Shown one piece after another: positions 6,444 to 15,154 of a stretch of DNA of 21,585 bases. Made by a program: the position numbers and the translations under genes. The stretch lies in assembly GCA_024280675.1 (NCBI GenBank), contig JAJRPT010000049.1, positions 1-21,585 of the forward strand. The letters are read 5' to 3'. Source of the stretch: Bacteroidota bacterium (GTDB lineage Bacteria > Bacteroidota > Ignavibacteria > Kapaibacteriales > UBA2268). The stretch's first letter is position 1, and every line of letters starts with the position of its first letter. The notes beneath the pieces are model-generated. The model was not told the origin of the DNA and made no database searches. It saw nothing but the letters and a program-made list of their open reading frames with translations.

Positions 6444-8699
6444 ATGAAATCAACTCTTTTCCTTATTTTATTATTAATTCCAATTATTTTATCATCAAAT
6501 CAAAGTTCATCACTTTCTGGATATATCAAAGACGCTTCGACGGGCGAAACACTAATCGGTGCAACGGTTTATGTAAAGGGTACAAGGCATGGTGCCTACA
6601 CCAACAAGGCTGGCTTTTATACAATCCGTGGAATACCAGAAGGGGAATATACACTTAATGTTTCTATGGTTGGATACAAGAAGTTGGAAGAAAAATTAGT
6701 TTTAAAAACTGCCCAGACAAAACGTATCGACCGCAAACTAACTCCAAGTGTTTTACAAACAGACGAAGTATTGGTAATTGCCGAGCGTCAGGCAGACAAA
6801 AAAGAGATAGTCATTTCACGAACAAACGTACCTGTTAGACAGCTGAAACAACTCAGGTTTGGCGGAGAAGCTGATCTTTTCCGTGCTTTACAGTTCTTGC
6901 CGGGTGTACTCACATCTTCGATGATTTCAAATGGCTTGTACATCAGGGGTGGCTCACCTGATCAGAATTTGGTGTTGCTTGATGGTGCAACGGTCTACAA
7001 CCCCTCTCATTTATTTGGCTTTTTCTCAACCTTCAACACAGAAGCACTCAAAGATGTTGAATTACTCAAAGGCGGTTTTAATGCAGAATACGGAGGGCGA
7101 TTGTCCTCGGTGATAAACATCACTCAAAAGGATGGCAACAGAGAATATTACCAAGGTACGGCTTCTCTTGGCTTAGTTTCTGCAAAAGCATCTGTTGAAG
7201 GACCGGTTGGCAATGGCTCATTTTTTGTATCTGGTCGAAGAACATATTTTGACCTTATCACCAAGATGATGGAAGAAGATCCTGCCAACCCATTTCCAGA
7301 TTATTATTTCTATGATTTCAATGCAAAGATTACCCAAGATATTGGTGAGAATGACAAAATCTTCCTATCGGGTTTTGCCAGTGCCGACAAATTGAATTAC
7401 CAGACTTTTGGTATAGACATGTCGTTGAATATTGCAAATCTTGCGGGCTCTCTTCGTTGGACTCATATTTTTGATGAGCATTTATTCAGCACCTTTTTAG
7501 TTTCTGCCTCGAAGTATAATAATGGAATGTTTATAAACACAGGTTATGAGGCAACTATCGATAATTATATTTTGGATTATACGGCAAAGTATAATCTTGA
7601 GTGGTTTGCATCCGATAAACTAACGGCGAAGTTTGGGGTAGAATACAATAATTACAAATTCTCCTATGATCAAGATTTTACAAATGGAGAGAACTCAGAC
7701 GGAGGACAAGAATCCGAAGGTGGAATAACAAACTTTGATGTCATAGACCATCACATTTCGAGTTTTGCTCAAGCAAACTATGAACTTACAAGTGACTTAA
7801 ACATTCAAGCCGGGCTTCGTGCTTCCAATTTCAGAGAAGCTGGCAAAACAGTTTTTGATCCACGGTTAGCACTTCGTTACCAACTGGGCGAAAACTACGC
7901 GCTCAAAGCCGCATGGGGAATATACCATCAAAATTTGAAGCTTGCTTCTTTGCCTGACTTTTCATTCTTTGACACCTGGCTGGGTACTGACTCGTCTTTG
8001 AATCTGGGAAAAGCAATTCATTATATTTTGTCTTTAGAGGTAAATCTTGCACAGGAGTATGAAATAAATCTGGATGTTTATTACAAAGAGCTGAGCAATA
8101 TAAATGAACTGAATCGTTATGCAAGCAGGATTGAGACCGCCGCCGATGTATTGTATGAAGGCAGAGGCGAGTCGATGGGTCTTGAAATATTATTACAGAA
8201 GAAATATGGTGATTTCACAGGATGGCTTGGCTATTCTTTGGGCTTTATCAATGCCCAGCTTGATTCCGTCAATGACGGAAAATGGTACTCGCCCAAATAC
8301 GACCGTCGTCACGATTTTAAAGTGGTAGCAAATTACAGGCTAAACAATACATGGGAATTTGGTTCAAGTTTTGTCTATCAATCAGGTCAGGGTTACACGC
8401 CGATGAACTCACGCTCACAGGGCTTTATGCCGGGTTATACTTATGGGAGAGGCAAGCTGGTTCCAGGTTCTCGTTATTCATTGAAAATGCCTTCAACCCA
8501 TTATCTAAACATTAACGCAAATTACAGTTTTGAAATGTTTGGAAGACCGTCTAAACTTATTTTGGATGTTTACAATGTTTATTCACGACGTGACATTTGG
8601 TTTAGAATTTATGTTGCTAACGAAGATTTAGATACCTATGTCAATGATATTAAATTGCTGCCAATAATTCCAACAATTTCTTGGGAAATAGCATTTTAA
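6444..8699 (+). CDS. TonB-dependent outer-membrane receptor with carboxypeptidase-regulatory-like domain
   Basis: The 751-residue protein starts with a signal peptide (MKSTLFLILLLIPIILSS). Residues ~24-105 are a carboxypeptidase-D regulatory-like fold (LSGYIKDASTGETLIGATVYV, later GxYTIRGIPEGEYTLNVSMVGY), common in Bacteroidota receptors. The plug domain spans ~125-235 (LRALQFLPGV-type helix, GLYIRGGSPDQNLVLLDG, then FNAEYGGRLSSVINI). The remainder is a beta-barrel rich in alternating aromatic strands, ending in Phe as expected for Bam insertion. It would move a bound ligand across the outer membrane using TonB energy. The ligand cannot be read from the sequence. The next gene, 49 bases on, is a DUF4249-like lipoprotein that commonly accompanies such receptors, so the pair probably forms one uptake unit. 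I see no clear TonB box. Confidence 0.88.
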   Translation: MKSTLFLILLLIPIILSSNQSSSLSGYIKDASTGETLIGATVYVKGTRHGAYTNKAGFYTIRGIPEGEYTLNVSMVGYKKLEEKLVLKTAQTKRIDRKLTPSVLQTDEVLVIAERQADKKEIVISRTNVPVRQLKQLRFGGEADLFRALQFLPGVLTSSMISNGLYIRGGSPDQNLVLLDGATVYNPSHLFGFFSTFNTEALKDVELLKGGFNAEYGGRLSSVINITQKDGNREYYQGTASLGLVSAKASVEGPVGNGSFFVSGRRTYFDLITKMMEEDPANPFPDYYFYDFNAKITQDIGENDKIFLSGFASADKLNYQTFGIDMSLNIANLAGSLRWTHIFDEHLFSTFLVSASKYNNGMFINTGYEATIDNYILDYTAKYNLEWFASDKLTAKFGVEYNNYKFSYDQDFTNGENSDGGQESEGGITNFDVIDHHISSFAQANYELTSDLNIQAGLRASNFREAGKTVFDPRLALRYQLGENYALKAAWGIYHQNLKLASLPDFSFFDTWLGTDSSLNLGKAIHYILSLEVNLAQEYEINLDVYYKELSNINELNRYASRIETAADVLYEGRGESMGLEILLQKKYGDFTGWLGYSLGFINAQLDSVNDGKWYSPKYDRRHDFKVVANYRLNNTWEFGSSFVYQSGQGYTPMNSRSQGFMPGYTYGRGKLVPGSRYSLKMPSTHYLNINANYSFEMFGRPSKLILDVYNVYSRRDIWFRIYVANEDLDTYVNDIKLLPIIPTISWEIAF

Positions 8700-8748
8700 A
8701 TAAATAATTATTAATTTACAATTAAATAATAACTAAAAAAATAAAATC

Positions 8749-9651
8749 ATGAAAAAATACAGTTTAATTATATTTTTAATCTTACTAATATCTTGCGAGG
8801 ATCCTGTTCCTTATGATTATACACCAGAGAATATATTGCAAGCATTTTTAATTGTAGGCGATCCGATAGAAGATATTTTGCTCTTTAAGTCACAGCCAAT
8901 AAATAAGACATTTGAGATAGAGAATGCTGTTATTGATAATGCAGAAATTACGATAAAGTACTCAGCTTTTGACCTTGCACAGTTAGATTTCACTTTCCAA
9001 GAAGAATTCCGCTTGGAGTATAGGAAAGACAAGGGCTTAAAATATGTTGATAATTCTGGGCATATTGTACAGAAACTAAGCCGGTATGAGATTTTAATAA
9101 AACTGCCTGACAACAGCACAATAGAGGCAATGACAATCACACCAGACAGTCTGATTTGGAAAGATGCGATTGCTGCTAACAATGTGCAATACCCAATAGA
9201 TTCCATCAACTTCTCCACTTCAGATGAATTGCTAATTTGGGAGCCTGTCTCTGCCCTTACAAGTGCCCAAACAAATGGATATTATCATTTACAGGTGAAG
9301 AACCTTGACACAACTGAGTATGGCATTTATTTAGACCCTCCAGACCCAGAAAAGATGAACAGAAGAATTACAAGGGATCATCGCCCCGATTGGCGATATA
9401 ACGAAACTAGCTCAAGTAATTACATCCCCTCAACAAATACATCTGTGGTCTGGAATATATTTAAATGGTATGGTCGCCACGAAATCACAATCTACTCTAT
9501 GGATTTTAATTGGAGCAGAGCTCTTTTGCAACAGCTTGCCTCCTCTGCCTACGACCCTCTTTTAAGCTCACTCGAAGGAAACGGAATTGGCACATTTGCT
9601 TCGGCATGTGCGATAAGAGATACATTTTTTTTAGTAAAGAACCAAGAGTGA
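8749..9651 (+). CDS. DUF4249-like lipoprotein, partner of the TonB receptor
   Basis: The protein has 300 residues. The start MKKYSLIIFLILLISC gives a lipobox I-L-L-I-S-C with Cys16 as the lipid-bearing residue. The mature part begins EDPVPYDY and runs into beta-rich sequence (LQAFLIVGDPIEDILLFKSQPI, then a segment of the type NAEITIKY). This layout resembles DUF4249 lipoproteins, usually encoded directly after a receptor of the type seen at 6444-8699. By analogy with SusD-like partners it may sit on the outer membrane and help capture ligand, but this is inferred. There are no enzymatic motifs. It ends 26 bases before the convergent glutathione peroxidase stop, and no strong terminator was seen in that gap. 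Confidence 0.72.
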   Translation: MKKYSLIIFLILLISCEDPVPYDYTPENILQAFLIVGDPIEDILLFKSQPINKTFEIENAVIDNAEITIKYSAFDLAQLDFTFQEEFRLEYRKDKGLKYVDNSGHIVQKLSRYEILIKLPDNSTIEAMTITPDSLIWKDAIAANNVQYPIDSINFSTSDELLIWEPVSALTSAQTNGYYHLQVKNLDTTEYGIYLDPPDPEKMNRRITRDHRPDWRYNETSSSNYIPSTNTSVVWNIFKWYGRHEITIYSMDFNWSRALLQQLASSAYDPLLSSLEGNGIGTFASACAIRDTFFLVKNQE

Positions 9652-9665
9652 TTTAATTTCGTATT

Positions 9666-9704
9666 TAATCAATAGTTTTAATCAATAGTTTTAGTCAATA
9701 ATTT
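9666..9704. repeat. Three tandem 13-bp repeats over the glutathione peroxidase stop codon
   Basis: TAATCAATAGTTT occurs at 9666-9678 and 9679-9691, with a third copy at 9692-9704 differing at two bases. On the minus strand copies 3 and 2 encode the last residues (KLLTKTID) and the stop completes at the junction with copy 1. Confidence 0.85.
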
Positions 9705-10232
9705 TTCTATATCATCTTCTAGTTCGAGTGGTTTAGTCTTTGGCTCGAACCTTTGGATTACTTTGCCATTTTTATCAATTAAGAACTTAGTAAAGTTCCA
9801 AGCAACATCTTCATCATTTCCAGCCTTAGATTTTAAATAGTTGTAGAGTGGGTGAGCATTCTCTCCATTTACTTCAACTTTCTCAAACATTGGAAATGTA
9901 ACAGAATAATTTAGCTGGCAGAACTCACGAATCTCTTCAGACGAGCCAGGTTCTTGATTGCCAAATTGATTGGACGGAAAACCAAGAATCACAAATCCTT
10001 TTTCACTATATTTATTATACAAGTCTTGCAAGCCCGCATATTGGCCGGTCAGACCACATTCCGATGCAGTATTGACTACAAGGACTACATTGTTCCTGTA
10101 TTTATCGAATGATTCTTTTTCGCCAAGCAGTCTATTTGCAGAATACTTATAGAAATTGTCTTCTTTATGCTTATCCACATTCTTTGTGCAAGCAAAAAGA
10201 CTTGCCACTAGCATAATCACCAGTATTTTCAT
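9678..10232 (-). CDS. Lipoprotein glutathione peroxidase-family peroxidase (2-Cys type)
   Basis: The protein has 184 residues and reduces hydrogen peroxide or lipid peroxides. The peroxidatic Cys59 lies in NTASECGLTGQY; Gln89 is in FPSNQFGNQEP; Trp145 and Asn146 are in WNFTKF, giving the usual Cys/Gln/Trp/Asn tetrad. Cys105 in FCQLNYSVTFP sits where thioredoxin-dependent family members such as yeast Gpx3 carry the resolving cysteine, so thioredoxin rather than glutathione is the likelier reductant. The N-terminus MKILVIMLVASLFAC is a lipoprotein signal with lipobox L-F-A-C (Cys15), so the enzyme should be anchored in the envelope, not cytosolic. It follows the SPOR-domain gene by 12 bases on the same strand and is probably co-transcribed. 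Substrate and reductant are inferred. Confidence 0.9.
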   Translation of the reverse strand: MKILVIMLVASLFACTKNVDKHKEDNFYKYSANRLLGEKESFDKYRNNVVLVVNTASECGLTGQYAGLQDLYNKYSEKGFVILGFPSNQFGNQEPGSSEEIREFCQLNYSVTFPMFEKVEVNGENAHPLYNYLKSKAGNDEDVAWNFTKFLIDKNGKVIQRFEPKTKPLELEDDIEKLLTKTID

Positions 10233-10244
10233 TTGTATGTTGTC

Positions 10245-11288
10245 CTATTTTTCTACTACAATTGGGTTGCACTGGCACTGTTCATTGACTATCATTTTGG
10301 CTGCTTGGGCCGAACTCAAAGAAGAGTAGTTGCCGATTAAAACCACATAAAATGAGCCTTTATCATTGTCCATTCTCCTGACTTCACACGTCATTCTTTG
10401 GGCAATATACTTATCTTTTTCTGACTCTGCGTCCAATTTATTTGCATAAATCCCAACCTGTAAACCATAAGTCCCAGTGCCTATTCCTAGTGGCAAAATC
10501 CCATCATCTTCTACCTTGTCAATTCTTTCTTCGTCATTATTTATCATTTTTTCTTTGTCTTGATCCGAAGCATTCTTTTGCATCTTGATTTGATTTTTCA
10601 ATATCTGCTCGGCAGCATTTACTGGTTCACCAATCTCGTCATGGTTTATCATTTGAGACGCTGGCAGAACTTCGGTGGGCTGTGCCTCAATTTTAATTGC
10701 CTGATTAATTGGCATTTTAATTCTCAGCTTATCGGTCTTATTTTCTATTTTTTCACCGCCCACATTTGAATTTGCTTTTTCTAATATATTTTGGATTTGA
10801 GCAAGTTTGGTATTTCTATCCCTGAGCCTAGCTCTGGAGAGTCCTACTGATGAGCGGACAATGTCGCTGGCTGGAACCAAGAAATCACTGAGCGGGTACT
10901 TTTCTCTCATCTCAGTAAGACCACTTTGGGCTTTTGCGGTATCGCCCATTATGGCATAGAATTGAATCACTCTCCACATAGCATCATCTGCCCACTGGGA
11001 CTCTGGATATTGAGCAATTATACTTTCATAGATTTCGGTTGCTTTGAAAGCATTTTGCAGTATTGACCCCGTGAGCAGTTTCACCCCAGGGTCATCAGGG
11101 TAAGAGACCATAAGGTCTGGCAAAATTCTTCTGACTTCGTCTGATCTGCCATGGGCAACCATGTTCAAGTATTTTGTAACAGGGACAGACACTTCCGAAT
11201 CATAAGCGTCTTGGGAATGTAAAAATAGAAAATTAAACAAAACAAAGAGAAAAACTAAACCAACAGCACTTACAATGGCTTTAATCAT
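10245..11288 (-). CDS. Envelope protein with TPR-like repeats and C-terminal SPOR domain
   Basis: With the ATG at 11288 the protein has 347 residues and starts MIKAIVSAVGLVFLFVLFNF, a clean signal or anchor segment. A longer frame exists to a TTG at 11369, or an ATG at 11303, but these put extra hydrophobic sequence in front of the signal. Residues ~45-160 hold TPR-like helices (ATEIYESIIAQYPES, then AKAQSGLTEMREKYP), similar to periplasmic tetratricopeptide proteins. A charged, low-complexity linker follows. The last ~74 residues form a SPOR domain (YGLQVGIYANKLDAE, later GSFYVVLIGNYSSLSSAQ), which binds peptidoglycan stripped of stem peptides, often at division sites. The role is probably in the periplasm at the cell wall. 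It is 12 bases upstream of the glutathione peroxidase gene. Confidence 0.8.
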   Translation of the reverse strand: MIKAIVSAVGLVFLFVLFNFLFLHSQDAYDSEVSVPVTKYLNMVAHGRSDEVRRILPDLMVSYPDDPGVKLLTGSILQNAFKATEIYESIIAQYPESQWADDAMWRVIQFYAIMGDTAKAQSGLTEMREKYPLSDFLVPASDIVRSSVGLSRARLRDRNTKLAQIQNILEKANSNVGGEKIENKTDKLRIKMPINQAIKIEAQPTEVLPASQMINHDEIGEPVNAAEQILKNQIKMQKNASDQDKEKMINNDEERIDKVEDDGILPLGIGTGTYGLQVGIYANKLDAESEKDKYIAQRMTCEVRRMDNDKGSFYVVLIGNYSSLSSAQAAKMIVNEQCQCNPIVVEK

Positions 11289-11375
11289 TATGTCCCCCGA
11301 CATTTTAAAAAATAATGCGGTCAATATACGTATTAATAAATATAAAATAAATATAATGTTTAAAAACAATATTTT

Positions 11376-11408
11376 GTTGGCAAGGATTCAATATACTGGC
11401 TATGTTTT
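11376..11408 (+). promoter_or_regulatory. Candidate promoter for the DUF2723 gene
   Basis: GTTG (11376-11379) is followed after 21 bases by TATGTTTT (11401-11408). Each box differs by one base from the Bacteroidota consensus TTTG/TAnnTTTG. A start near 11415 would give a leader of about 68 nt. Confidence 0.35.
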
Positions 11409-11482
11409 ATTTAATTATATTAAATTGTAAGATTGCAGGGTTCGTATTTAAGAATAATATAAATAAAACTAAATAAGAAGAC

Positions 11483-14400
11483 ATGGATTACAAACAATTA
11501 CGTAGATATTTTGGATTTGCAACTTTTTTGATTGCCACCGTGGTTTACCTTCTCACCGTGCAGGATTCGGTTCCATTTTGGGATTGTAGTGAGTTCGCAG
11601 CGGCGGCATACCTTCAGCAAGTTCCCCACCCACCAGGTGCTCCACTTTTTTTAATGGTGGGCAAAATGTTTGATTTGTTGATTCCATTTGGCGATCCAGG
11701 ATGGAAAATGAATCTTATCGCAGTTTTCTCTAGCTCGGTTACCATTTGGTTTCTCTACGCAATCACTGTCATGGTCATTGAATCGGTAACGGGTCGGAAG
11801 CCTAAGGATCTGGGCGAGGCAATTTCTTATTATGGCTCAGGAATGATTGCCGGTTTGGCATTAACATTTTCCGATACATTCTGGTTCAATGCAGTGGAAT
11901 CGGAGGTCTATGCCTCGGCTACATTGTTTGTTGCCATAGTTGTCTACCTAATGATGCGTTGGAACGAAGAAGCAGACAATCCCGGACATGAGCGTTATCT
12001 AATGCTTATGGCTTATATGATTGGACTCTCGACTGGTGTGCATCTTCTTGCAATACTTGCAATATTTTCAATAGTTTTCCTTGTGTATTTCCGAAAATAC
12101 CCACACACGACAAAAGGTTTCATCAAAGCGTCACTCATTGGTCTAGTCATTTTTGCCGTAATCTACCCAGGAATAGTCAAATGGCTACCAGCATTTTTGG
12201 CAGGACATACTCCTTGGAAAACCGAAGCACATGAATACGCTGCCTCATCCCCAATGTTTACATATTTAGCAATAGCTACAATCATTGGCGTGATTTATGC
12301 GATGTACTGGGGATACCGAAATAATAAAAAGCTAGTAAATCTACTTGCTTCGTCATTCCTTTTGATATTGCTTGGTTACTCAACTTACACTCAGATACTG
12401 ATTCGCTCGAACTCAAATCCTCCAATGAATGAGAATGAGCCGAAGGATTTTGAAAAACTTGCAGCATACCTCGGTCGTGAGCAATATGGCAACGATCCCT
12501 CTTGGCCACGAAGAATAAAGACTGACAAACGTTTTACTGACCGCTATAACCAGCGTAATACTGACGGATCCTATAGATACGGCCCTTGGACCGAACCAGG
12601 GCGAAAAGAAATCCGTGATTCCAAAGACAGAGGCTATTCAGTTGCTGACTGGTCTGGCAGAGGGCTAACGAGCAATCCTGAGATATTCTGGGGCGAAATC
12701 AATTACCTACTAAAATTTCAGATGGGTCATATGTACGCCCGGTATTTTTATTGGAATTTTGTTGGGCGAGCCTCCGATGTCCAAGACGCTCGGGAGGTAT
12801 GGTTTGGCTCTTCTGCACGGGAAAGACAACACATTTCATCCAAAAATTATAAATCTGGCTATGCCGACAAATATCCTGTGAGATTTTTTGCACTGCCATT
12901 TCTTCTCGGTATAATCGGCATGGTGTTCCATTTTTATCGAGACCCAAAATCCGCTTTTGTATTCATGCTTATGTTCTTGGCAATGGGGGTTATCGCCGCC
13001 GTCGCCCAGCAACAACAAGATCCGCAGCCACGTGAGAGGGATTATTTCTACACGGGATCATTCCTGATTTGGTGCATGTGGATAGGAATGAGCGTTTGGG
13101 GACTTATCGAAATGCTAAAACAGAAAGAACTCAAACCAGTCATCTCTGCATCAATTCTAATTGTTGTCATGGTTCTTGCTCCAATTAATATGGCCATTGG
13201 CGGATGGTACACCCACGACAGAACAGGAAATTATATTCCATTTGACTATTCATACAATATCTTGCAATCGGCCGAAAAGAATGCAATCATATTCACAAAT
13301 GGAGACAATGATACCTTCCCTGTTTGGTATCTCCAAGATGTGATGGGTGTTCGGCGTGACGTGCGAATTGTAAACCTGTCGCTTGGGAACACACTCTGGT
13401 ATGTTGATCAGCTCAAAAATAAAATGCCATGGGGGGCAGAGAAAATCCCTCTTTCATTCTCAGACAATAGCTTGCAAGCAAACGAGATGGATCAAGAAGC
13501 CTTGCAAATGGATTATTTCCCTGCTCAAGAAACGTCAATTCTTGTTCGCCCAGAGATTCTAGCTGAGTTTACAGATGACCCAGATATTATCTCAAGCGGT
13601 ATTTTTAAAGAAGTGTTCAAAGGTATGCGTTTGGCAGGAACAGACCGACAGGGAAGAGAAATGTATGTCTTCCGAGTCCAGGACCAGGTTGTTTATGAAA
13701 TTCTAAAGAAAACGAAATTCGAACGACCAGTCTATTTCTCCACCACCGTGGGTCCTGACGCTTATGTTGGGCTTGAGCCGTATTTCCGATACGAGGGAAT
13801 GCTCATGCGACTATGCCCAGTAAAACAAGGTGGCGGTACCATCTCGGCAATGAACCTTGAGAGGATGGAAGAAATTATAATGAATGTAGACAACTCTGAC
13901 AATTACCACAAAGAACAAAGTTTTGGATTCAAATTACGCAACCTTAATAATAGAGATGTTTACTACGATCCCGTTCATCGCAGACTGATGATGAGCTACC
14001 GTGAATTATATAAATCTTACGCTAAGGCAGTTCTTGAAAAAGAAAATGACAAAGAAAAAGCAATCAAAATCCTTGACTTTATGAACGAAATGATTTCAGT
14101 CGAGCAGTTTCCACTTGAGTTCTTGGATGAATATGAAATTTCTCTTTTTTATAAACAATTAGGCGACACACTTCAGTACCAACTCTACAGGGACATGTGT
14201 ATTGAATCTTGCACAGAAATTATCGCCACCGACCATATCAGAACTCGTTACAAAATGATGGAAGCCAAGCAAAGGGTCATGGGACCACACCGCCTTTTGT
14301 TTGAAATGCTAAAAGAGCGTGGTGATTTCGATGGTGCTCGCCAGGCAATTAACAAACTAATGACCCTCACAATCAATGCCAGGTCTTATACACCAGAATC

Positions 14401-14656
14401 AGAATATCAAGCAAGACAGATAATTGAGGTAAACATAATCGATATTCAAACTTCGCTTATCGAACTTGATATTGATGAACTCGTTGCAAAAGGAGACACC
14501 AGCAGTGCAAAAGCACTTCTCAATGACGCAATGGCAGAACTGGATTCTCGAAATGATCAAGCGGCCAACTATATAAAGAATCAACTGATTGGAAAATTCA
14601 TTGAACTAAATACACTAACTCAGACAGCAGAAAGTGATACGATAACAGAAAATTAA
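11483..14656 (+). CDS. DUF2723 multi-span membrane protein, GT-C glycosyltransferase-like
   Basis: The protein has 1057 residues. The N-terminal part has many membrane segments, starting with FGFATFLIATVVYLLTV. The first loop holds FWDCSEFAAAAYLQQVPHPPG, whose acidic residues D34 and E37 sit where GT-C enzymes (the protein O-mannosyltransferase superfamily) carry catalytic acids. Around residue 510 is QPRERDYFYTGSF and around 606 NGDNDTFPVWYLQD followed by DVRIVNLSLG, all hallmarks of DUF2723. The C-terminal ~250 residues are soluble and helical, TPR-like. The length is usual for Bacteroidota members. The family is thought to transfer sugars from lipid carriers to envelope molecules; the actual substrate is unknown. 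It is divergent from the SPOR gene and ends at the bidirectional terminator 14683-14718. Confidence 0.82.
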   Translation: MDYKQLRRYFGFATFLIATVVYLLTVQDSVPFWDCSEFAAAAYLQQVPHPPGAPLFLMVGKMFDLLIPFGDPGWKMNLIAVFSSSVTIWFLYAITVMVIESVTGRKPKDLGEAISYYGSGMIAGLALTFSDTFWFNAVESEVYASATLFVAIVVYLMMRWNEEADNPGHERYLMLMAYMIGLSTGVHLLAILAIFSIVFLVYFRKYPHTTKGFIKASLIGLVIFAVIYPGIVKWLPAFLAGHTPWKTEAHEYAASSPMFTYLAIATIIGVIYAMYWGYRNNKKLVNLLASSFLLILLGYSTYTQILIRSNSNPPMNENEPKDFEKLAAYLGREQYGNDPSWPRRIKTDKRFTDRYNQRNTDGSYRYGPWTEPGRKEIRDSKDRGYSVADWSGRGLTSNPEIFWGEINYLLKFQMGHMYARYFYWNFVGRASDVQDAREVWFGSSARERQHISSKNYKSGYADKYPVRFFALPFLLGIIGMVFHFYRDPKSAFVFMLMFLAMGVIAAVAQQQQDPQPRERDYFYTGSFLIWCMWIGMSVWGLIEMLKQKELKPVISASILIVVMVLAPINMAIGGWYTHDRTGNYIPFDYSYNILQSAEKNAIIFTNGDNDTFPVWYLQDVMGVRRDVRIVNLSLGNTLWYVDQLKNKMPWGAEKIPLSFSDNSLQANEMDQEALQMDYFPAQETSILVRPEILAEFTDDPDIISSGIFKEVFKGMRLAGTDRQGREMYVFRVQDQVVYEILKKTKFERPVYFSTTVGPDAYVGLEPYFRYEGMLMRLCPVKQGGGTISAMNLERMEEIIMNVDNSDNYHKEQSFGFKLRNLNNRDVYYDPVHRRLMMSYRELYKSYAKAVLEKENDKEKAIKILDFMNEMISVEQFPLEFLDEYEISLFYKQLGDTLQYQLYRDMCIESCTEIIATDHIRTRYKMMEAKQRVMGPHRLLFEMLKERGDFDGARQAINKLMTLTINARSYTPESEYQARQIIEVNIIDIQTSLIELDIDELVAKGDTSSAKALLNDAMAELDSRNDQAANYIKNQLIGKFIELNTLTQTAESDTITEN

Positions 14657-14682
14657 TCATCCTTAAAATATTTGTAGAAATA

Positions 14683-14718
14683 AAAAAGCCTCATCTTTAT
14701 ATAAAAATGGGGCTTTTT
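14683..14718. terminator. Bidirectional intrinsic terminator between convergent genes
   Basis: AAAAAGCCTCAT (14683-14694) pairs with ATGGGGCTTTTT (14707-14718) with one T-G wobble and a 12-base loop. A-rich and T-rich flanks give a T tract in both directions. It serves the DUF2723 gene (plus) and queD (minus). Confidence 0.88.
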
Positions 14719-14729
14719 ATTTTGCATTC

Positions 14730-15149
14730 TCACAAAACATCCCAAGTCTGGGCAAAGGCATCTCTTGTTTCGTAGACCCTGATTCCAAGCTCTTTTATAT
14801 TGTCGTACTTCTTGAGCTTAGGTGCAATTTGTGAAAAAAACCAAGAACACATGTTCTCACAAGTTGAGAAGTTTTCCATTATTTTCATCTTGAAATTATT
14901 CTTTTTTAGAAAATCTATAATCTCGTAATCATCTGCCGAGCAAAGGAAAGCATGGTCAAGCTCCGCAAGAATTGGACCGGTAATTAATGCTAAATCATAG
15001 AAATCCAAAACCATTCCCTTGCGAGTGTTTTCTCCTCTGAGATAAACTCTTAATTTGTAGGAATGTCCATGAATATTTTTACAGAGACCTTGGTGGAAAC
15101 TAAGGCGGTGGGACATCTCCCATTCAAAATCTTTGGCTATTGTTATCAT
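14730..15149 (-). CDS. queD: 6-carboxytetrahydropterin synthase QueD
   Basis: The 139-residue protein belongs to the 6-pyruvoyl-tetrahydropterin synthase fold. In bacteria QueD turns dihydroneopterin triphosphate into 6-carboxytetrahydropterin, an early step to the preQ0/preQ1 queuosine precursors. Zinc ligands are H14, H27 and H29 (SHRLSF, and NIHGHSY). The catalytic Cys23 precedes them in the CxxxHGH pattern. D65 and H66 (ELDHAFL) and E98 (STCENM) fill the remaining conserved sites, and E127 (YETRD) is the C-terminal pterin-binding acid. Length is typical. The gene lies five bases after queF on the same strand, supporting QueD rather than an animal-type PTPS role. queC and queE are not in this window. 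Confidence 0.9.
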   Translation of the reverse strand: MITIAKDFEWEMSHRLSFHQGLCKNIHGHSYKLRVYLRGENTRKGMVLDFYDLALITGPILAELDHAFLCSADDYEIIDFLKKNNFKMKIMENFSTCENMCSWFFSQIAPKLKKYDNIKELGIRVYETRDAFAQTWDVL

Positions 15150-15154
15150 CTTTT

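Noticed and set aside
8817..9218. 133-codon minus-strand frame inside the lipoprotein gene
   Set aside because: It is antisense to a gene with a lipobox and family resemblance; no recognisable domain or start context.
11289..11369. 27-residue N-terminal extension of the SPOR protein
   Set aside because: It requires a TTG start and adds a second hydrophobic stretch before the natural signal peptide at the ATG at 11288. The 11303 ATG remains possible.
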